64,000 nt of DNA from Meconema thalassinum (lineage: Eukaryota > Arthropoda > Insecta > Orthoptera > Tettigoniidae), in the NCBI GenBank assembly GCA_946902985.2, contig OX336391.1, positions 70,037,947 through 70,101,946 of the forward strand, given 5' to 3'. The notes under the pieces were generated by a model. It worked only from the letters and a program-made list of their open reading frames with translations, was not told where the DNA came from and did no database searches. Both the position numbers and the translations under genes were made by a program. This document shows positions 19,737-31,285 of the stretch, in pieces; the stretch's first letter is position 1; each line of letters begins with the position of its first letter.

Positions 19737-21231
19737 TGAGCCATGTTTAACATCTCTCATTTCTTTATTTTCTTTGGCGGCCGTCCCGGTAGACTCAGAC
19801 GCCATGTGAGATACTTTCTGTCCGGACGTGCCTTGAGGCTCTCCGCCTTATTATTTAAAATGTAATGTTTTTCCTTTTTATTTAACATTGTTATTATGCC
19901 GAAGCCTTCCATTTACTCATGTAAGTAATACATCTAACCTTGTGTCCACTATGCTCATTTCCTAAATTTAACCTTTCTTTTTGATCTTCGTCGTGTGCTT
20001 GGATTTGCTGTGGAACCAATCGTAATGGCGGTCTCCTGTTTTATTTTGTTTGAGTCTTCGTTTAACCTTTTATTTGTGCCGTGAAATATATCTGCGAGTG
20101 ATTTTGTGAGTGTATGTTTTTCTTGCTGCCAGGTGCATTGATGCTGTTTTGATTGGGCATATCTTCGAATGGGTCTCCCGTGGTTTGTGGACGTTGGCGT
20201 TTCGACCATTCTCCCAACACGAGGCATGACACCATATATTTTAGCCCTTATGTATTCCCTTCATTCCATGCTTCGTGCAACTGAATCACGGCGGTAACTT
20301 TAAGTAGGCCTTACCGTATTCAGCTCGAACTCGGAACGTAAGTTGGGGACCATATAGGTTTAGCATGTTTTGCTAGACTACCTACAAGCACGAGTTGCTT
20401 TGTGTTTTATTACTGCATCGACGGCTGGCATTTTGTGTGTTTGATTGCGTGTATGTATCATGATATATTTCACGGACACTTGACGTCATTTGTTTCTCCT
20501 TGTAGTATCTTTGGTTCTGGCATTTCTTTTCTCTGGAGACTGCCAGCTCGATCGCATCCCCATTGCTCGCCACAGCCTCTGCGACACGCACACAGCCTCT
20601 TGTTTTATCTTTGCTATGCTTGTTATTTGTGGTCGTCATGACAACCATCCTTCTCTAGACTGAGAAGTGATTGTTGTTGACCAGCGACCGGCTCCATTGC
20701 CTCTTGATCATTTACTTCCTCCCTTTTTACATCGTTTTCACGGAAGTGAGCACAGGTATGAAGTTAATTTGTTAACGTTATTTATTATCGTAAGTAATTT
20801 ATTGTTTATAATCATCCTTCCCGTTTGAAAGTGACTGTATTTGACCCCTAGGGTACTCTTTTCTTTGAGTGTGTTATTCTGGCCGGTTTTTTTTTTGTGT
20901 GTTCGATTTCACTATAATTAAATTTCCATTTCTTTATCCATGTGTCTTATTTAGTAGTGTTTGACGATCGGGCTGCTCTCTCTCTCTCTCTTCAACCCTA
21001 GGCCTAACTTATTCTAGCTTTCTAGCACCAGGAGGGTATTCCTACCACTCGTCGTGGGACCACCTTCACGGAGTCTGGAGTCGCTCGGCACATCTGGCCT
21101 GCAAGTACGGGCCCAGCACAGGTCAGAAATTAACATCCATTTCCACTGCGTACTCCTTTCTTTTCTAGTTGGTTCCAGTGATGCAGCTAGGAGGCACGCC
21201 AAGAATATGTTTATTTTAAAAGGGCGGTGCA
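19737..21231 (+). repeat. extra LTR in inverted orientation
   Basis: Reverse complement of the two regular LTRs, 1495 bp; the two extra bases are in a T run near 20887. It begins TG and ends CA, and its outer end abuts the aagt duplication. It is followed by three leader bases (gat) and a gag fragment (21235-21277, equal to 27683-27726) in the orientation of the main element. Confidence 0.9.
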
Positions 21232-21277
21232 GATGATCATCGTCAGACTGGATGAGCTCCTTCTTCACGTTACAACC

Positions 21278-22770
21278 TGCACCGCCCTTTTAAAATAAAC
21301 ATATTCTTGGCGTGCCTCCTAGCTGCATCACTGGAACCAACTAGAAAAGAAAGGAGTACGCAGTGGAAATGGATGTTAATTTCTGACCTGTGCTGGGCCC
21401 GTACTTGCAGGCCAGATGTGCCGAGCGACTCCAGACTCCGTGAAGGTGGTCCCACGACGAGTGGTAGGAATACCCTCCTGGTGCTAGAAAGCTAGAATAA
21501 GTTAGGCCTAGGGTTGAAGAGAGAGAGAGAGAGCAGCCCGATCGTCAAACACTACTAAATAAGACACATGGATAAAGAAATGGAAATTTAATTATAGTGA
21601 AATCGAACACACAAAAAAAACCGGCCAGAATAACACACTCAAAGAAAAGAGTACCCTAGGGGTCAAATACAGTCACTTTCAAACGGGAAGGATGATTATA
21701 AACAATAAATTACTTACGATAATAAATAACGTTAACAAATTAACTTCATACCTGTGCTCACTTCCGTGAAAACGATGTAAAAAGGGAGGAAGTAAATGAT
21801 CAAGAGGCAATGGAGCCGGTCGCTGGTCAACAACAATCACTTCTCAGTCTAGAGAAGGATGGTTGTCATGACGACCACAAATAACAAGCATAGCAAAGAT
21901 AAAACAAGAGGCTGTGTGCGTGTCGCAGAGGCTGTGGCGAGCAATGGGGATGCGATCGAGCTGGCAGTCTCCAGAGAAAAGAAATACCAGAACCAAAGAT
22001 ACTACAAGGAGAAACAAATGACGTCAAGTGTCCGTGAAATATATCATGATACATACACGCAATCAAACACACAAAATGCCAGCCGTCGATGCAGTAATAA
22101 AACACAAAGCAACTCGTGCTTGTAGGTAGTCTAGCAAAACATGCTAAACCTATATGGTCCCCAACTTACGTTCCGAGTTCGAGCTGAATACGGTAAGGCC
22201 TACTTAAAGTTACCGCCGTGATTCAGTTGCACGAAGCATGGAATGAAGGGAATACATAAGGGCTAAAATATATGGTGTCATGCCTCGTGTTGGGAGAATG
22301 GTCGAAACGCCAACGTCCACAAACCACGGGAGACCCATTCGAAGATATGCCCAATCAAAACAGCATCAATGCACCTGGCAGCAAGAAAAACATACACTCA
22401 CAAAATCACTCGCAGATATATTTCACGGCACAAATAAAAGGTTAAACGAAGACTCAAACAAAATAAAACAGGAGACCGCCATTACGATTGGTTCCACAGC
22501 AAATCCAAGCACACGACGAAGATCAAAAAGAAAGGTTAAATTTAGGAAATGAGCATAGTGGACACAAGGTTAGATGTATTACTTACATGAGTAAATGGAA
22601 GGCTTCGGCATAATAACAATGTTAAATAAAAAGGAAAAACATTACATTTTAAATAATAAGGCGGAGAGCCTCAAGGCACGTCCGGACAGAAAGTATCTCA
22701 CATGGCGTCTGAGTCTACCGGGACGGCCGCCAAAGAAAATAAAGAAATGAGAGATGTTAAACATGGCTCA
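21278..22770 (-). repeat. 3' LTR of the Gypsy element
   Basis: 1493 bp, TG...CA. On the internal side lies a G-rich polypurine tract (22771-22793 in complement, core ttttggggggtggtgtgga), the primer for plus-strand synthesis. The short open frames inside the LTR are repeated in all three LTR copies and are not genes. Confidence 0.92.
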
Positions 22771-23581
22771 GGATCCACACCACCCCCCAAAAGAAAAATT
22801 ATTTATAATAATAAAAGATTTTTCTTTTTACATCACTAAGCACCACCGCTTTGAAATCAATCATGTCACAAGTGTTCCAAAATACACAACATCCTTATCA
22901 CACAGGTGGTTTGTCAACATCTATAACAGTACACAAAATATGAGGGGGGAGGGTGATCGATATAACAATCACTTAAGCAATTGAGCCATATCAGAAAGAA
23001 TACAGTTATAAAATGAAGTAATATATAAAAATAATCAGATCGCTTCGGCGATCGCAATATCAGGACAGAACTCCTTCGGGGTCCCCAAAGGCGCGCGTTC
23101 CTTTGACGATCCCTGGGCTTGTCATAATGGTATTACGGTTCGCCTGAGCGTTACAATGACAAGAAAAGTAGATAGAGACACGGACGAAAATCATAAACAA
23201 AAGACTTTCGCCCTTTGACGCCGAAGTCTGCCATTCTCCTTATACCCATCATGAAAGTGACGTATTAAAATAACAAAGAAGCGATATAATGTGCTCATTA
23301 TTTATAGAATATAAATTCTCTACTGGCCGAATTCGCAAAAATACATATTTTTACAATAAATATTAAGTTACACAGAGTATGTAGGCCTATTTCTTCTTGT
23401 ATTATTTTCTTTCTTGAGCTCGTAAATTTGTACTTGACTCTGCCTCGGTCAAAATTGGTTCAATAATAGGCAGGTCAAGGAGACGCCATATGAATACTAG
23501 CTTCCTTGGATAACATAAGCAAATTATGATTGGCTAACCTACGCAGAAAAAGGACAACATTAATCACAGCAAATAAGAAGG

Positions 23582-26500
23582 TTACACAATAAATGGTTTC
23601 AATTGAGATATGTGAGCTCTGGATACGTCGGTGGGATTCTCCTTGGAGATCAATTCAACAGTGACAGGTGTTAAAAATCTAGTGATAGTTTTGGGCGTGC
23701 TCCAGCGAAGCATTAGTTTAGCTGACTCCTTATTCTTGGCCGAACTCTGTGGGTGCAGGCGCACTAGCACGTCGTCATTCACCTGAAAACAAACAGGTTG
23801 CCTACCCTTGTTATAGCGAGACGCCACGCGATCTCGTGCCCTTTTCAGATGCCGTACAGCAACTTCCCATTTTTCTTTGACTGAGGTACGGCGGGATGGC
23901 GCAGCCAGATAATCTATTTTCCACTGAAGCTGAAGTGGATCAACAATACGCCTTCCTAAAAACAATTCCGAAGGGGTAGAATTCGTCGATTCATGAAGAG
24001 CAGTGTTAAATCCTAAGGAGAAAAACTGAAGATTTGCGTCCCAACGTGACTGATCTGCGTTGTGGAACGCACTCAAGCAAGCCTTCAAGTTACGATGAAA
24101 CCTTTCAACGTGATTTGGCTGAGGGTGGTAGGGTGCCAAAAATACATGATCAATTCCCCAAGAAAAACACATTGATCTAAAAGACTTGGACCGGAAAACG
24201 CTCGCGTTATCGGACACTAAAAACTTTGGAGGACCAAAAACACCAAAAATATGATTGGTCAAAAGCCTAACAGTGGTACGTGTCGTGATTTCCCTGACAG
24301 GAAATAACCATACAAATTTTGAAAATCCATCAACGACAGTAAGTATAGCTTTATGACCAGAAGATGACCTAACTAGGGGACCAAAATAATCTACAAACAG
24401 GCGCTCATTAGGATATGACATCGTGTCAGCGTGGTGAAGTCCAATGCGAGAATTCTTTGCTGGCTTAGAACGTTGACACGTAACACATTTTCGGACGAAA
24501 GCAAAAGCATCCGCTTTCAAATGAGGCCAGAAGAATTCCTGAGAGATTTTATGGAAAGTCTTCGTCATACCTAAATGTAATCCAAAACAGGATTCATGGA
24601 AATACGCCAAGAGCATACTTCGTATATTCTCTGGCACGAAAATCCTACATTTCGAAGATCGAGGAGCGGTATGCACTATAACATCATTGCGCAATGAAAA
24701 CTCAGATACACCAGGATCTTTCCCGAGAATTTTTTCATGCAATGTGACACAAAATGGGTCATCTGCTTGGTACGTACGGATGTCAGTAAAAGACCATGGA
24801 ATGTGTTGGAGAAGATTCACTGGCTCGGGGATCTCAACAATGGGAGGAGGTTCCTCAAACATGCGTGACAAACAATCCGCTACAACATTTTCACTGCCTC
24901 TGACGTGAATGATGTCAAAGCTGAAAGAGGATAGACGAAGAATCCAACGATTTATACGTCCCAATTTGTTGACATGCGAGCGCATCCAGGACAGAGCTTC
25001 ATTGTCGGTATACACTATGAAATGCCGATGTTCTAGAAAAGATCTGAAACGTTCACAGCCGAATACGACAGCCAGACTTTCTTTCTCGAAAGTGGAATAC
25101 CGGCGTTCGCAATCATTAAGCATCCGACTGGCAAAAGCGATGGGTGCCAAATTACCATTCACCTGCTGACTAAGCACACAAGAAACTGCGACATCACTCG
25201 CATCACAATGTAACATAAAATCTTTCCCAAAATCCGGAGTTCGAAGGACGGGAGCAGAAGAAAGACATTCTTTCAATTTCTCAAAGGCGAGACACTGGTC
25301 GGGGCCCCACACGAATCGTACATTCTTCTTCTTCAAATAATTCAGGGGCGCTGAAATGTCCGAAAAGCCCTTAATGAACCGATTGTAAAAGCCTGCCATT
25401 CCCAAAAAACGTCGGACTGCTTTCACATTCGTGGGAGTAGGGAACTCTTGGATACATTGCACACGCTCAGGGTTCACTTCTATGCCCCCATCCGAAAGAA
25501 TGTGACCTAAAAATTTGATTTGCTTCGAAGCCAAAGAGATTTTGTCCGGGTTAACAGTGAGTCCGGCTCTGCGAAGACGACATAGGACTTCACGTAAATG
25601 GATCAGGTGATCCTCAAAAGACTGACTGTAAATCACGAGGTCATCTAGATAGTTAAACACAGATGAATACTTTAAATCTCCAAATAACTCGTCCAAAACC
25701 CTACTCAATACTTGTCCGCCGATAGAAATGCCCATGGGTAACTTATTGAACTCAAAAAGGCCGAACGGAGTGGAGAACGCAGTTACCTTACGGCTCTCGG
25801 GATCGAGAGGAATTTGATAATATGCACTATTCAAATCTAGGACGGAATAGTACTTCGCCCCGTGAAAATGCTGAAAAGCGCTCTCCAGAGTTGGAAGGGG
25901 AAAGTTGTCGAACACCACCTTAGAATTGAGTCGACGATAATCAACTACTAAACGAAAAGTACCCTCTTTCTTAGGCACCAGGAATGCTGGACTACCATAA
26001 GAAGACTTAGAAGGACTCACAACACCGCGTGCCTTAAGATCATCAATATATTCTCTCATGGCAATGAGTTTGGGTGGAGAGCACGAAAATGGCGCCGACC
26101 TAACTGGAACCTCATCAGTTAAATCAATATGACACTCGTAGCCGATAGCGGAACCCAGTTCCGACGTGAGAACATCTGGAAATTCATTCACCAAATCAGA
26201 TAAAGCGTCACGTTGACTCGTGAATAAAGTAGGAGGGATTAGAACAGCAGAGATACCAGAAAAATTACAAGGAACACTCGCTTCACAAGTATTAAAATGA
26301 AACCGCTCCTTGGATTTAAACAAAAAACTGAAGGAATGATCCGAAAAATCAAGCCTCAACCCTGCTTTGTGCATAAAATCAGAACCTAAGATCATAGGCG
26401 TAGATAAGTCATCCACCACATGGAAGTTCCAATCCCAAGAATAACCACATATCTTAATATGACATGTTACAACGCTAGAAACAGAAATAGATGACTTCAC

Positions 26501-26746
26501 CGCAGAATAAAATTTCAAACCCCCATCTTGTGGACAAATCTGAGTAACAGGAAGCTGTTCCGCGATGGAGCGCTGAATAAATGAACGTGAAGCACCAGAA
26601 TCCAGTAAAGCGGGTATCGACAATTTCTTAACACTTACAGGGACCCAAGGACAGAAGTTTCCAGTCGTGGAAATGTTCATTTCCCGGCGAACTTCATTGC
26701 ATGGCCACTCCGGCGGGTCTAAACCGGGGACCCATGCTCGTTTCCC
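23582..26746 (-). CDS. pol: Gypsy Pol polyprotein (protease, RT, RNase H, integrase)
   Basis: About 1055 residues after the frameshift point. In order: aspartic protease (ALLDSGASRS, about residue 54 counted from 26761), RT with VDYRRLN and catalytic YLDDLVIYS (about 370), RNase H (LHCDASDVAV, about 520; YTDNEALSW), then integrase with an HHCC zinc finger (HLGMTKTFHK ... CVTCQRSKP) and a DDE core (VDYFGPL, SDNASVF, NHVERFHRN). A GPY-like C-terminal region without a chromodomain ends it. No stop or frameshift mutation is visible. It is made by -1 frameshifting from gag. Length and order are those of Ty3/Gypsy elements. No env gene follows. Confidence 0.95.
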   Translation of the reverse strand, partial: GKRAWVPGLDPPEWPCNEVRREMNISTTGNFCPWVPVSVKKLSIPALLDSGASRSFIQRSIAEQLPVTQICPQDGGLKFYSAVKSSISVSSVVTCHIKICGYSWDWNFHVVDDLSTPMILGSDFMHKAGLRLDFSDHSFSFLFKSKERFHFNTCEASVPCNFSGISAVLIPPTLFTSQRDALSDLVNEFPDVLTSELGSAIGYECHIDLTDEVPVRSAPFSCSPPKLIAMREYIDDLKARGVVSPSKSSYGSPAFLVPKKEGTFRLVVDYRRLNSKVVFDNFPLPTLESAFQHFHGAKYYSVLDLNSAYYQIPLDPESRKVTAFSTPFGLFEFNKLPMGISIGGQVLSRVLDELFGDLKYSSVFNYLDDLVIYSQSFEDHLIHLREVLCRLRRAGLTVNPDKISLASKQIKFLGHILSDGGIEVNPERVQCIQEFPTPTNVKAVRRFLGMAGFYNRFIKGFSDISAPLNYLKKKNVRFVWGPDQCLAFEKLKECLSSAPVLRTPDFGKDFMLHCDASDVAVSCVLSQQVNGNLAPIAFASRMLNDCERRYSTFEKESLAVVFGCERFRSFLEHRHFIVYTDNEALSWMRSHVNKLGRINRWILRLSSFSFDIIHVRGSENVVADCLSRMFEEPPPIVEIPEPVNLLQHIPWSFTDIRTYQADDPFCVTLHEKILGKDPGVSEFSLRNDVIVHTAPRSSKCRIFVPENIRSMLLAYFHESCFGLHLGMTKTFHKISQEFFWPHLKADAFAFVRKCVTCQRSKPAKNSRIGLHHADTMSYPNERLFVDYFGPLVRSSSGHKAILTVVDGFSKFVWLFPVREITTRTTVRLLTNHIFGVFGPPKFLVSDNASVFRSKSFRSMCFSWGIDHVFLAPYHPQPNHVERFHRNLKACLSAFHNADQSRWDANLQFFSLGFNTALHESTNSTPSELFLGRRIVDPLQLQWKIDYLAAPSRRTSVKEKWEVAVRHLKRARDRVASRYNKGRQPVCFQVNDDVLVRLHPQSSAKNKESAKLMLRWSTPKTITRFLTPVTVELISKENPTDVSRAHISQLKPFIV

Positions 26747-27741
26747 TGACGCGAAGCACATCTAGGACAGGCTATGTGCGTCACGTCACGAAGACCACAT
26801 GTGTGACAAGACACACGAGAGGGCGCACGGCAGGAATTAAAATGATGCCCCAAACGATCACAATTCCAACATTTTATACGGTTATACATGTTCGGGTTTC
26901 GAGGTAACTGTTGATCCTGAGGAGCGGGATTCGCAGAAGAAGTAGCATTGGGAATACTCCCGACAATATGCGAGTGGGGACGGTTAACTGCCCGGTCCTC
27001 CTGACGAGATATTGAAGATGGGTGCGCAGTCCTCTGAATCTGGGATTCCGCGCATGCAGTCTCTGGAAACAAACTGTCAGAGGGGAGGGGTGGGGGTACA
27101 TATGACTTGCGCAGGCGCCGATTGAACTCGCATTCACGTCCTTGATCAACAATGTCAGCCACACTATACACACTGGACCGGCGTATGAAAGACTTGTACT
27201 CAGGTGCTAGATTTCTATACACAATATCAACAGTTTCAATAAGGGGAAGGGGCTGCGACAACCTACTTATTAAAGTCATTAGCCCAGTAACAAAATCGTC
27301 TACAGGCTCTTCCAAACCCTGGGTACGGCGATGAATTTCAGCCTTCAAGTCATGTTCAAAATCATAAGTCGTAAACCGCTCCTTTATTGACTTACAGAAA
27401 TCAACCCACGAGATGAAAGATCTGTTGGTAAGTCGATACCATTTTAAAGCTAAGCCACTCAACAATAACGGTAGGCAGACAACAATGTCGTCTGGTTCGA
27501 GGTCATAACAATGGCAGAGTTCACTGACCCTGTCTAAGAACTCAAATACAGACGAAACTCCCAGTTCACCAGAAAATGAAATTCCCCACTTGGACACTAT
27601 ATTGGCTACGCCTCCCTTGCGATGGCCTTTCACCTCAGTCAATGGATTAGTGTCTTTTCCACAGACACTTTCAAACGATAGCAGATCATCGTCAGACTGG
27701 ATGAGCTCCTTCTTCACGTTACAACCTGGGAGAGAATACAT
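26719..27741 (-). CDS. gag: Gypsy Gag, nucleocapsid type
   Basis: 340 residues from an ATG at 27741. A helical capsid-like region (LALKWYRLTNRSFISWVDF, DFEHDLKAEIHRR) is followed by a CCHC zinc knuckle (CWNCDRLGHHFNSC, spacing C-x2-C-x4-H-x4-C) and a second cysteine/histidine cluster (CHTCGLRDVTHIACPRC), typical of RNA-packaging nucleocapsid. It forms the cytoplasmic particle in which reverse transcription occurs. The pol frame overlaps the last 43 nt in the -1 frame. The start region is duplicated at 21235-21277. Confidence 0.93.
   Translation of the reverse strand: MYSLPGCNVKKELIQSDDDLLSFESVCGKDTNPLTEVKGHRKGGVANIVSKWGISFSGELGVSSVFEFLDRVSELCHCYDLEPDDIVVCLPLLLSGLALKWYRLTNRSFISWVDFCKSIKERFTTYDFEHDLKAEIHRRTQGLEEPVDDFVTGLMTLISRLSQPLPLIETVDIVYRNLAPEYKSFIRRSSVYSVADIVDQGRECEFNRRLRKSYVPPPLPSDSLFPETACAESQIQRTAHPSSISRQEDRAVNRPHSHIVGSIPNATSSANPAPQDQQLPRNPNMYNRIKCWNCDRLGHHFNSCRAPSRVSCHTCGLRDVTHIACPRCASRQGNEHGSPV
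26740..26746 (-). promoter_or_regulatory. -1 ribosomal frameshift heptamer, gag to pol
   Basis: On the minus strand the sequence is G GGA AAC, positioned exactly on the gag codons (Q-G-N) in the overlap of gag and pol. Slipping one base back gives GGG AAA CGA and enters the pol frame. The same heptamer is used in gag-pro junctions of some retroviruses. The gag stop is 19 nt farther on. A downstream pseudoknot was not assessed. Confidence 0.85.
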
Positions 27742-28092
27742 GGCTAAACTACAGAAGTACTGCTAGCTACAATTCAAAACAATAACTACAAATGTCTTGC
27801 CTCCGTCCTGCGCCTGAAATGAGTACGAAACAAGAAGTAGGGTTGGTTAGTACATTACCAATGCTGGGGTTCGTTGATAGGGTCCAACTCATTGCACTCT
27901 CCTTACAGTTTGTTATTTTTATGGTCCATACTCCTTGGAAGTTCACATTGACTCTCAATATTTGTGTGCATAGTATGCAATAGGGAACATGAAACAGAAT
28001 AAAAACAACATTGAAAAATATGCAGCGCAATATTAAAATTCAATTGATATGGCTAAGCGACCAGGAGACTTAACCTCGCAACTGATACCATC
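27742..28092 (-). promoter_or_regulatory. Gypsy leader with primer binding site
   Basis: Untranslated leader between the 5' LTR and gag. Three bases after the LTR end, tggtatcagttgcgaggt (28073-28090, minus strand) starts with TGG, as a site complementary to a tRNA 3' CCA does. Which tRNA is used cannot be fixed by eye. No gene lies here. Confidence 0.6.
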
Positions 28093-29585
28093 TGCACCGC
28101 CCTTTTAAAATAAACATATTCTTGGCGTGCCTCCTAGCTGCATCACTGGAACCAACTAGAAAAGAAAGGAGTACGCAGTGGAAATGGATGTTAATTTCTG
28201 ACCTGTGCTGGGCCCGTACTTGCAGGCCAGATGTGCCGAGCGACTCCAGACTCCGTGAAGGTGGTCCCACGACGAGTGGTAGGAATACCCTCCTGGTGCT
28301 AGAAAGCTAGAATAAGTTAGGCCTAGGGTTGAAGAGAGAGAGAGAGAGCAGCCCGATCGTCAAACACTACTAAATAAGACACATGGATAAAGAAATGGAA
28401 ATTTAATTATAGTGAAATCGAACACACAAAAAAAACCGGCCAGAATAACACACTCAAAGAAAAGAGTACCCTAGGGGTCAAATACAGTCACTTTCAAACG
28501 GGAAGGATGATTATAAACAATAAATTACTTACGATAATAAATAACGTTAACAAATTAACTTCATACCTGTGCTCACTTCCGTGAAAACGATGTAAAAAGG
28601 GAGGAAGTAAATGATCAAGAGGCAATGGAGCCGGTCGCTGGTCAACAACAATCACTTCTCAGTCTAGAGAAGGATGGTTGTCATGACGACCACAAATAAC
28701 AAGCATAGCAAAGATAAAACAAGAGGCTGTGTGCGTGTCGCAGAGGCTGTGGCGAGCAATGGGGATGCGATCGAGCTGGCAGTCTCCAGAGAAAAGAAAT
28801 GCCAGAACCAAAGATACTACAAGGAGAAACAAATGACGTCAAGTGTCCGTGAAATATATCATGATACATACACGCAATCAAACACACAAAATGCCAGCCG
28901 TCGATGCAGTAATAAAACACAAAGCAACTCGTGCTTGTAGGTAGTCTAGCAAAACATGCTAAACCTATATGGTCCCCAACTTACGTTCCGAGTTCGAGCT
29001 GAATACGGTAAGGCCTACTTAAAGTTACCGCCGTGATTCAGTTGCACGAAGCATGGAATGAAGGGAATACATAAGGGCTAAAATATATGGTGTCATGCCT
29101 CGTGTTGGGAGAATGGTCGAAACGCCAACGTCCACAAACCACGGGAGACCCATTCGAAGATATGCCCAATCAAAACAGCATCAATGCACCTGGCAGCAAG
29201 AAAAACATACACTCACAAAATCACTCGCAGATATATTTCACGGCACAAATAAAAGGTTAAACGAAGACTCAAACAAAATAAAACAGGAGACCGCCATTAC
29301 GATTGGTTCCACAGCAAATCCAAGCACACGACGAAGATCAAAAAGAAAGGTTAAATTTAGGAAATGAGCATAGTGGACACAAGGTTAGATGTATTACTTA
29401 CATGAGTAAATGGAAGGCTTCGGCATAATAACAATGTTAAATAAAAAGGAAAAACATTACATTTTAAATAATAAGGCGGAGAGCCTCAAGGCACGTCCGG
29501 ACAGAAAGTATCTCACATGGCGTCTGAGTCTACCGGGACGGCCGCCAAAGAAAATAAAGAAATGAGAGATGTTAAACATGGCTCA
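28093..29585 (-). repeat. 5' LTR of the Gypsy element
   Basis: 1493 bp, TG...CA, nearly identical to 21278-22770 (one difference noticed: G at 28801 against A at 21987). It carries a (GA)n run at about 28335. The outer end abuts the aagt duplication and TTAGG-type repeats. Confidence 0.92.
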
Positions 29586-29589
29586 AAGT

Positions 29590-30439
29590 TAGGTTAGGTT
29601 AGATGAAGTTAGGTTAGGTTAGGTGAAGTTAGGTTAGGTTAGGTTAGGGGAAGTTAGGTTAGGTTATGTTAGGTTAGGTTAGGTTAGGTGAGGTCATGTT
29701 TTGGTTAGGTTAGTTGAAGTTTGGTTAGCATGTCATTAATGTAAGTGGTTGCGTGCAGTGACCATTTTGTGTATTAGCTGTGTGCTAAAATAATAAATTA
29801 AATATTAAATAAAATAAAATATTTATAAGTTATAAAACAAAATTTAAAAATTATATCTCAGGTCTATGACCTTGTAGTTTGGTCTATTTCACAAAATATA
29901 AAATATAAAATCTATAATAAAAAAGAAATTCAAAATCTAAAACCTTAAAAGTAAAATCTGAAAATGTAAAATAAAAAAATCTAAAATATTAAAATGTAAA
30001 ACTTAAAATTTACAAATATAAAAATATTACATGCATTAACTTAAATGTTAAATGAGGTTTCTGTAATTATGGGTTATTTAATTGTTGGGTTAATGACCTT
30101 GAGGTTTAGTGCTGCGACATAATAAAAAAATATATAAATAATAAATTAAATATTTAAAAAATTAAAATAAAATAAATAATAAATAACAATAAATACTAAA
30201 TAAATAAAAAACAAGAGATAGTTAATAACAAATAAATAATGATTTGAAAAGCCGGCCATTAAAGAGTGCAGTTGCGCGTGGCTGCCATCTTGCGCATTAG
30301 CCCCTGTCCCAGCTATTACTGTCCCTCCATAAGAATAACTAAGGGTGGTTGCGCGCGGCGGCCATCTTGCGCATTAGCCCCTGCCCCAGCTTCGGCCTTT
30401 ATATCCTACTTATGTACTTAGTGCATAAGGGTTTAAATT
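29590..30439. repeat. TTAGG-type repeat, AT-rich repeats and a short duplicated block
   Basis: 29590-29700 continues the degenerate ggttaggttagg array cut by the Gypsy. 29740-30240 is AT-rich with simple repeats like those at 19250-19470 and the phrase gaccttgtagtttggtc, also found at 18213. A block with gccatcttgcgcattagccc occurs twice (about 30272 and 30360). No gene is supported. Confidence 0.55.
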
Positions 30440-31285
30440 GCGGAATCCTGGAAAGAAGATGTCAATTTAGGGATTTTGAGGCAAATGACCAGAACACTCA
30501 AGGCAGCTGCCAACAAATTTGGGCTAATCGTGAATGAAACCAAGACAGAGTACCTCAATATGACTCGCGGCTAGGCCACGTTTTTTGGTAACTACAGTCA
30601 CTCCAGGTAGGGTACCAGTCCTACAAGAGGGTCCACGAATGTAAGTACCTAGGATCGCTTTTCACGGAGAACTCATCACGTGAGGCAGAAATCAACGCCA
30701 GGTTCCAAGCAGGAAACCGAACTCTCTACAGCTTAACACAGCTTTTTCGGTCCAGATGTCTCCCAAGACAGTTCAAAATTCGTCTGTATATAACTCTGAA
30801 GCAACCCGTTGTTCTATATGGATGTGAGACATGGAGTATCCGAAAACAGGACTTTCATAAACTACTCGTATTTGAGAGAATAGTTCTTCGGAAGATTTTC
30901 GGACCGGTGAGGGATGTAAACAAGGGTGAATGGAGGATTAGACACAATCATGAAGTAGAAGATATGTACCATGATGCCAACATAGCTGGAACCATCAAAA
31001 CCAGAAGACTGCAGTGGGCTGGACATGTAGCCCGAATGGAGGATCACCGATGGCCACGGAAGCTTCTGGATTTCATCCCCACAGGAAGGAGACCACCAGG
31101 AAGACCAAGGAGCGGTGGAGTGATGGACTCCATTAAGATCTGCAACAGGCAGCGATACGTGTGGACAGTTGGCGGATGACAGCTATGGATAGGAGAAGAT
31201 GGAGAAGGAAACTCGTAGCAGCGAACGGTCCACTGGGCCTGATCGCGTCGAAGAGGAAGAGGAAGAAGAAGAAGAAGATTTATGT
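30440..31285 (+). pseudogene. LINE 3' remnant (RT thumb and C-terminal domain)
   Basis: Conceptual translation with several breaks gives the tail of an endonuclease/RT LINE: GLIVNETKTEYLNM, KYLGSLFTENSS, VLYGCETWSIRKQD, RRLQWAGHVARM and TGRRPPGRPRS. It ends in a purine-rich tail (31253-31280). It resembles the tail of the RTE-like LINE at 2537-6107 but is not the same copy or close subfamily. The 5' part with the RT active site is missing. Confidence 0.75.

Larger units (their letters stand above)
19737..29585 (-). mobile_element. young Ty3/Gypsy retrotransposon with an extra inverted LTR
   Basis: The whole block is flanked by the 4-bp duplication aagt (19733-19736 and 29586-29589), so it entered as one piece. 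Order on the plus strand: inverted LTR (19737-21231), about 46 bp of leader and gag sequence (21232-21277), 3' LTR (21278-22770), polypurine tract, pol, gag, primer site, 5' LTR (28093-29585). The two regular LTRs are both 1493 bp, and I saw only one difference between them. gag and pol are open. The extra LTR plus gag fragment looks like an autointegration or template-switch product that occurred before or during insertion. Confidence 0.9.

Noticed and set aside
19955..22552. Several 60-90 codon frames repeated three times (also at 28674-29367)
   Set aside because: They are parts of the Gypsy LTRs, occur on both strands, and have no protein-like features.
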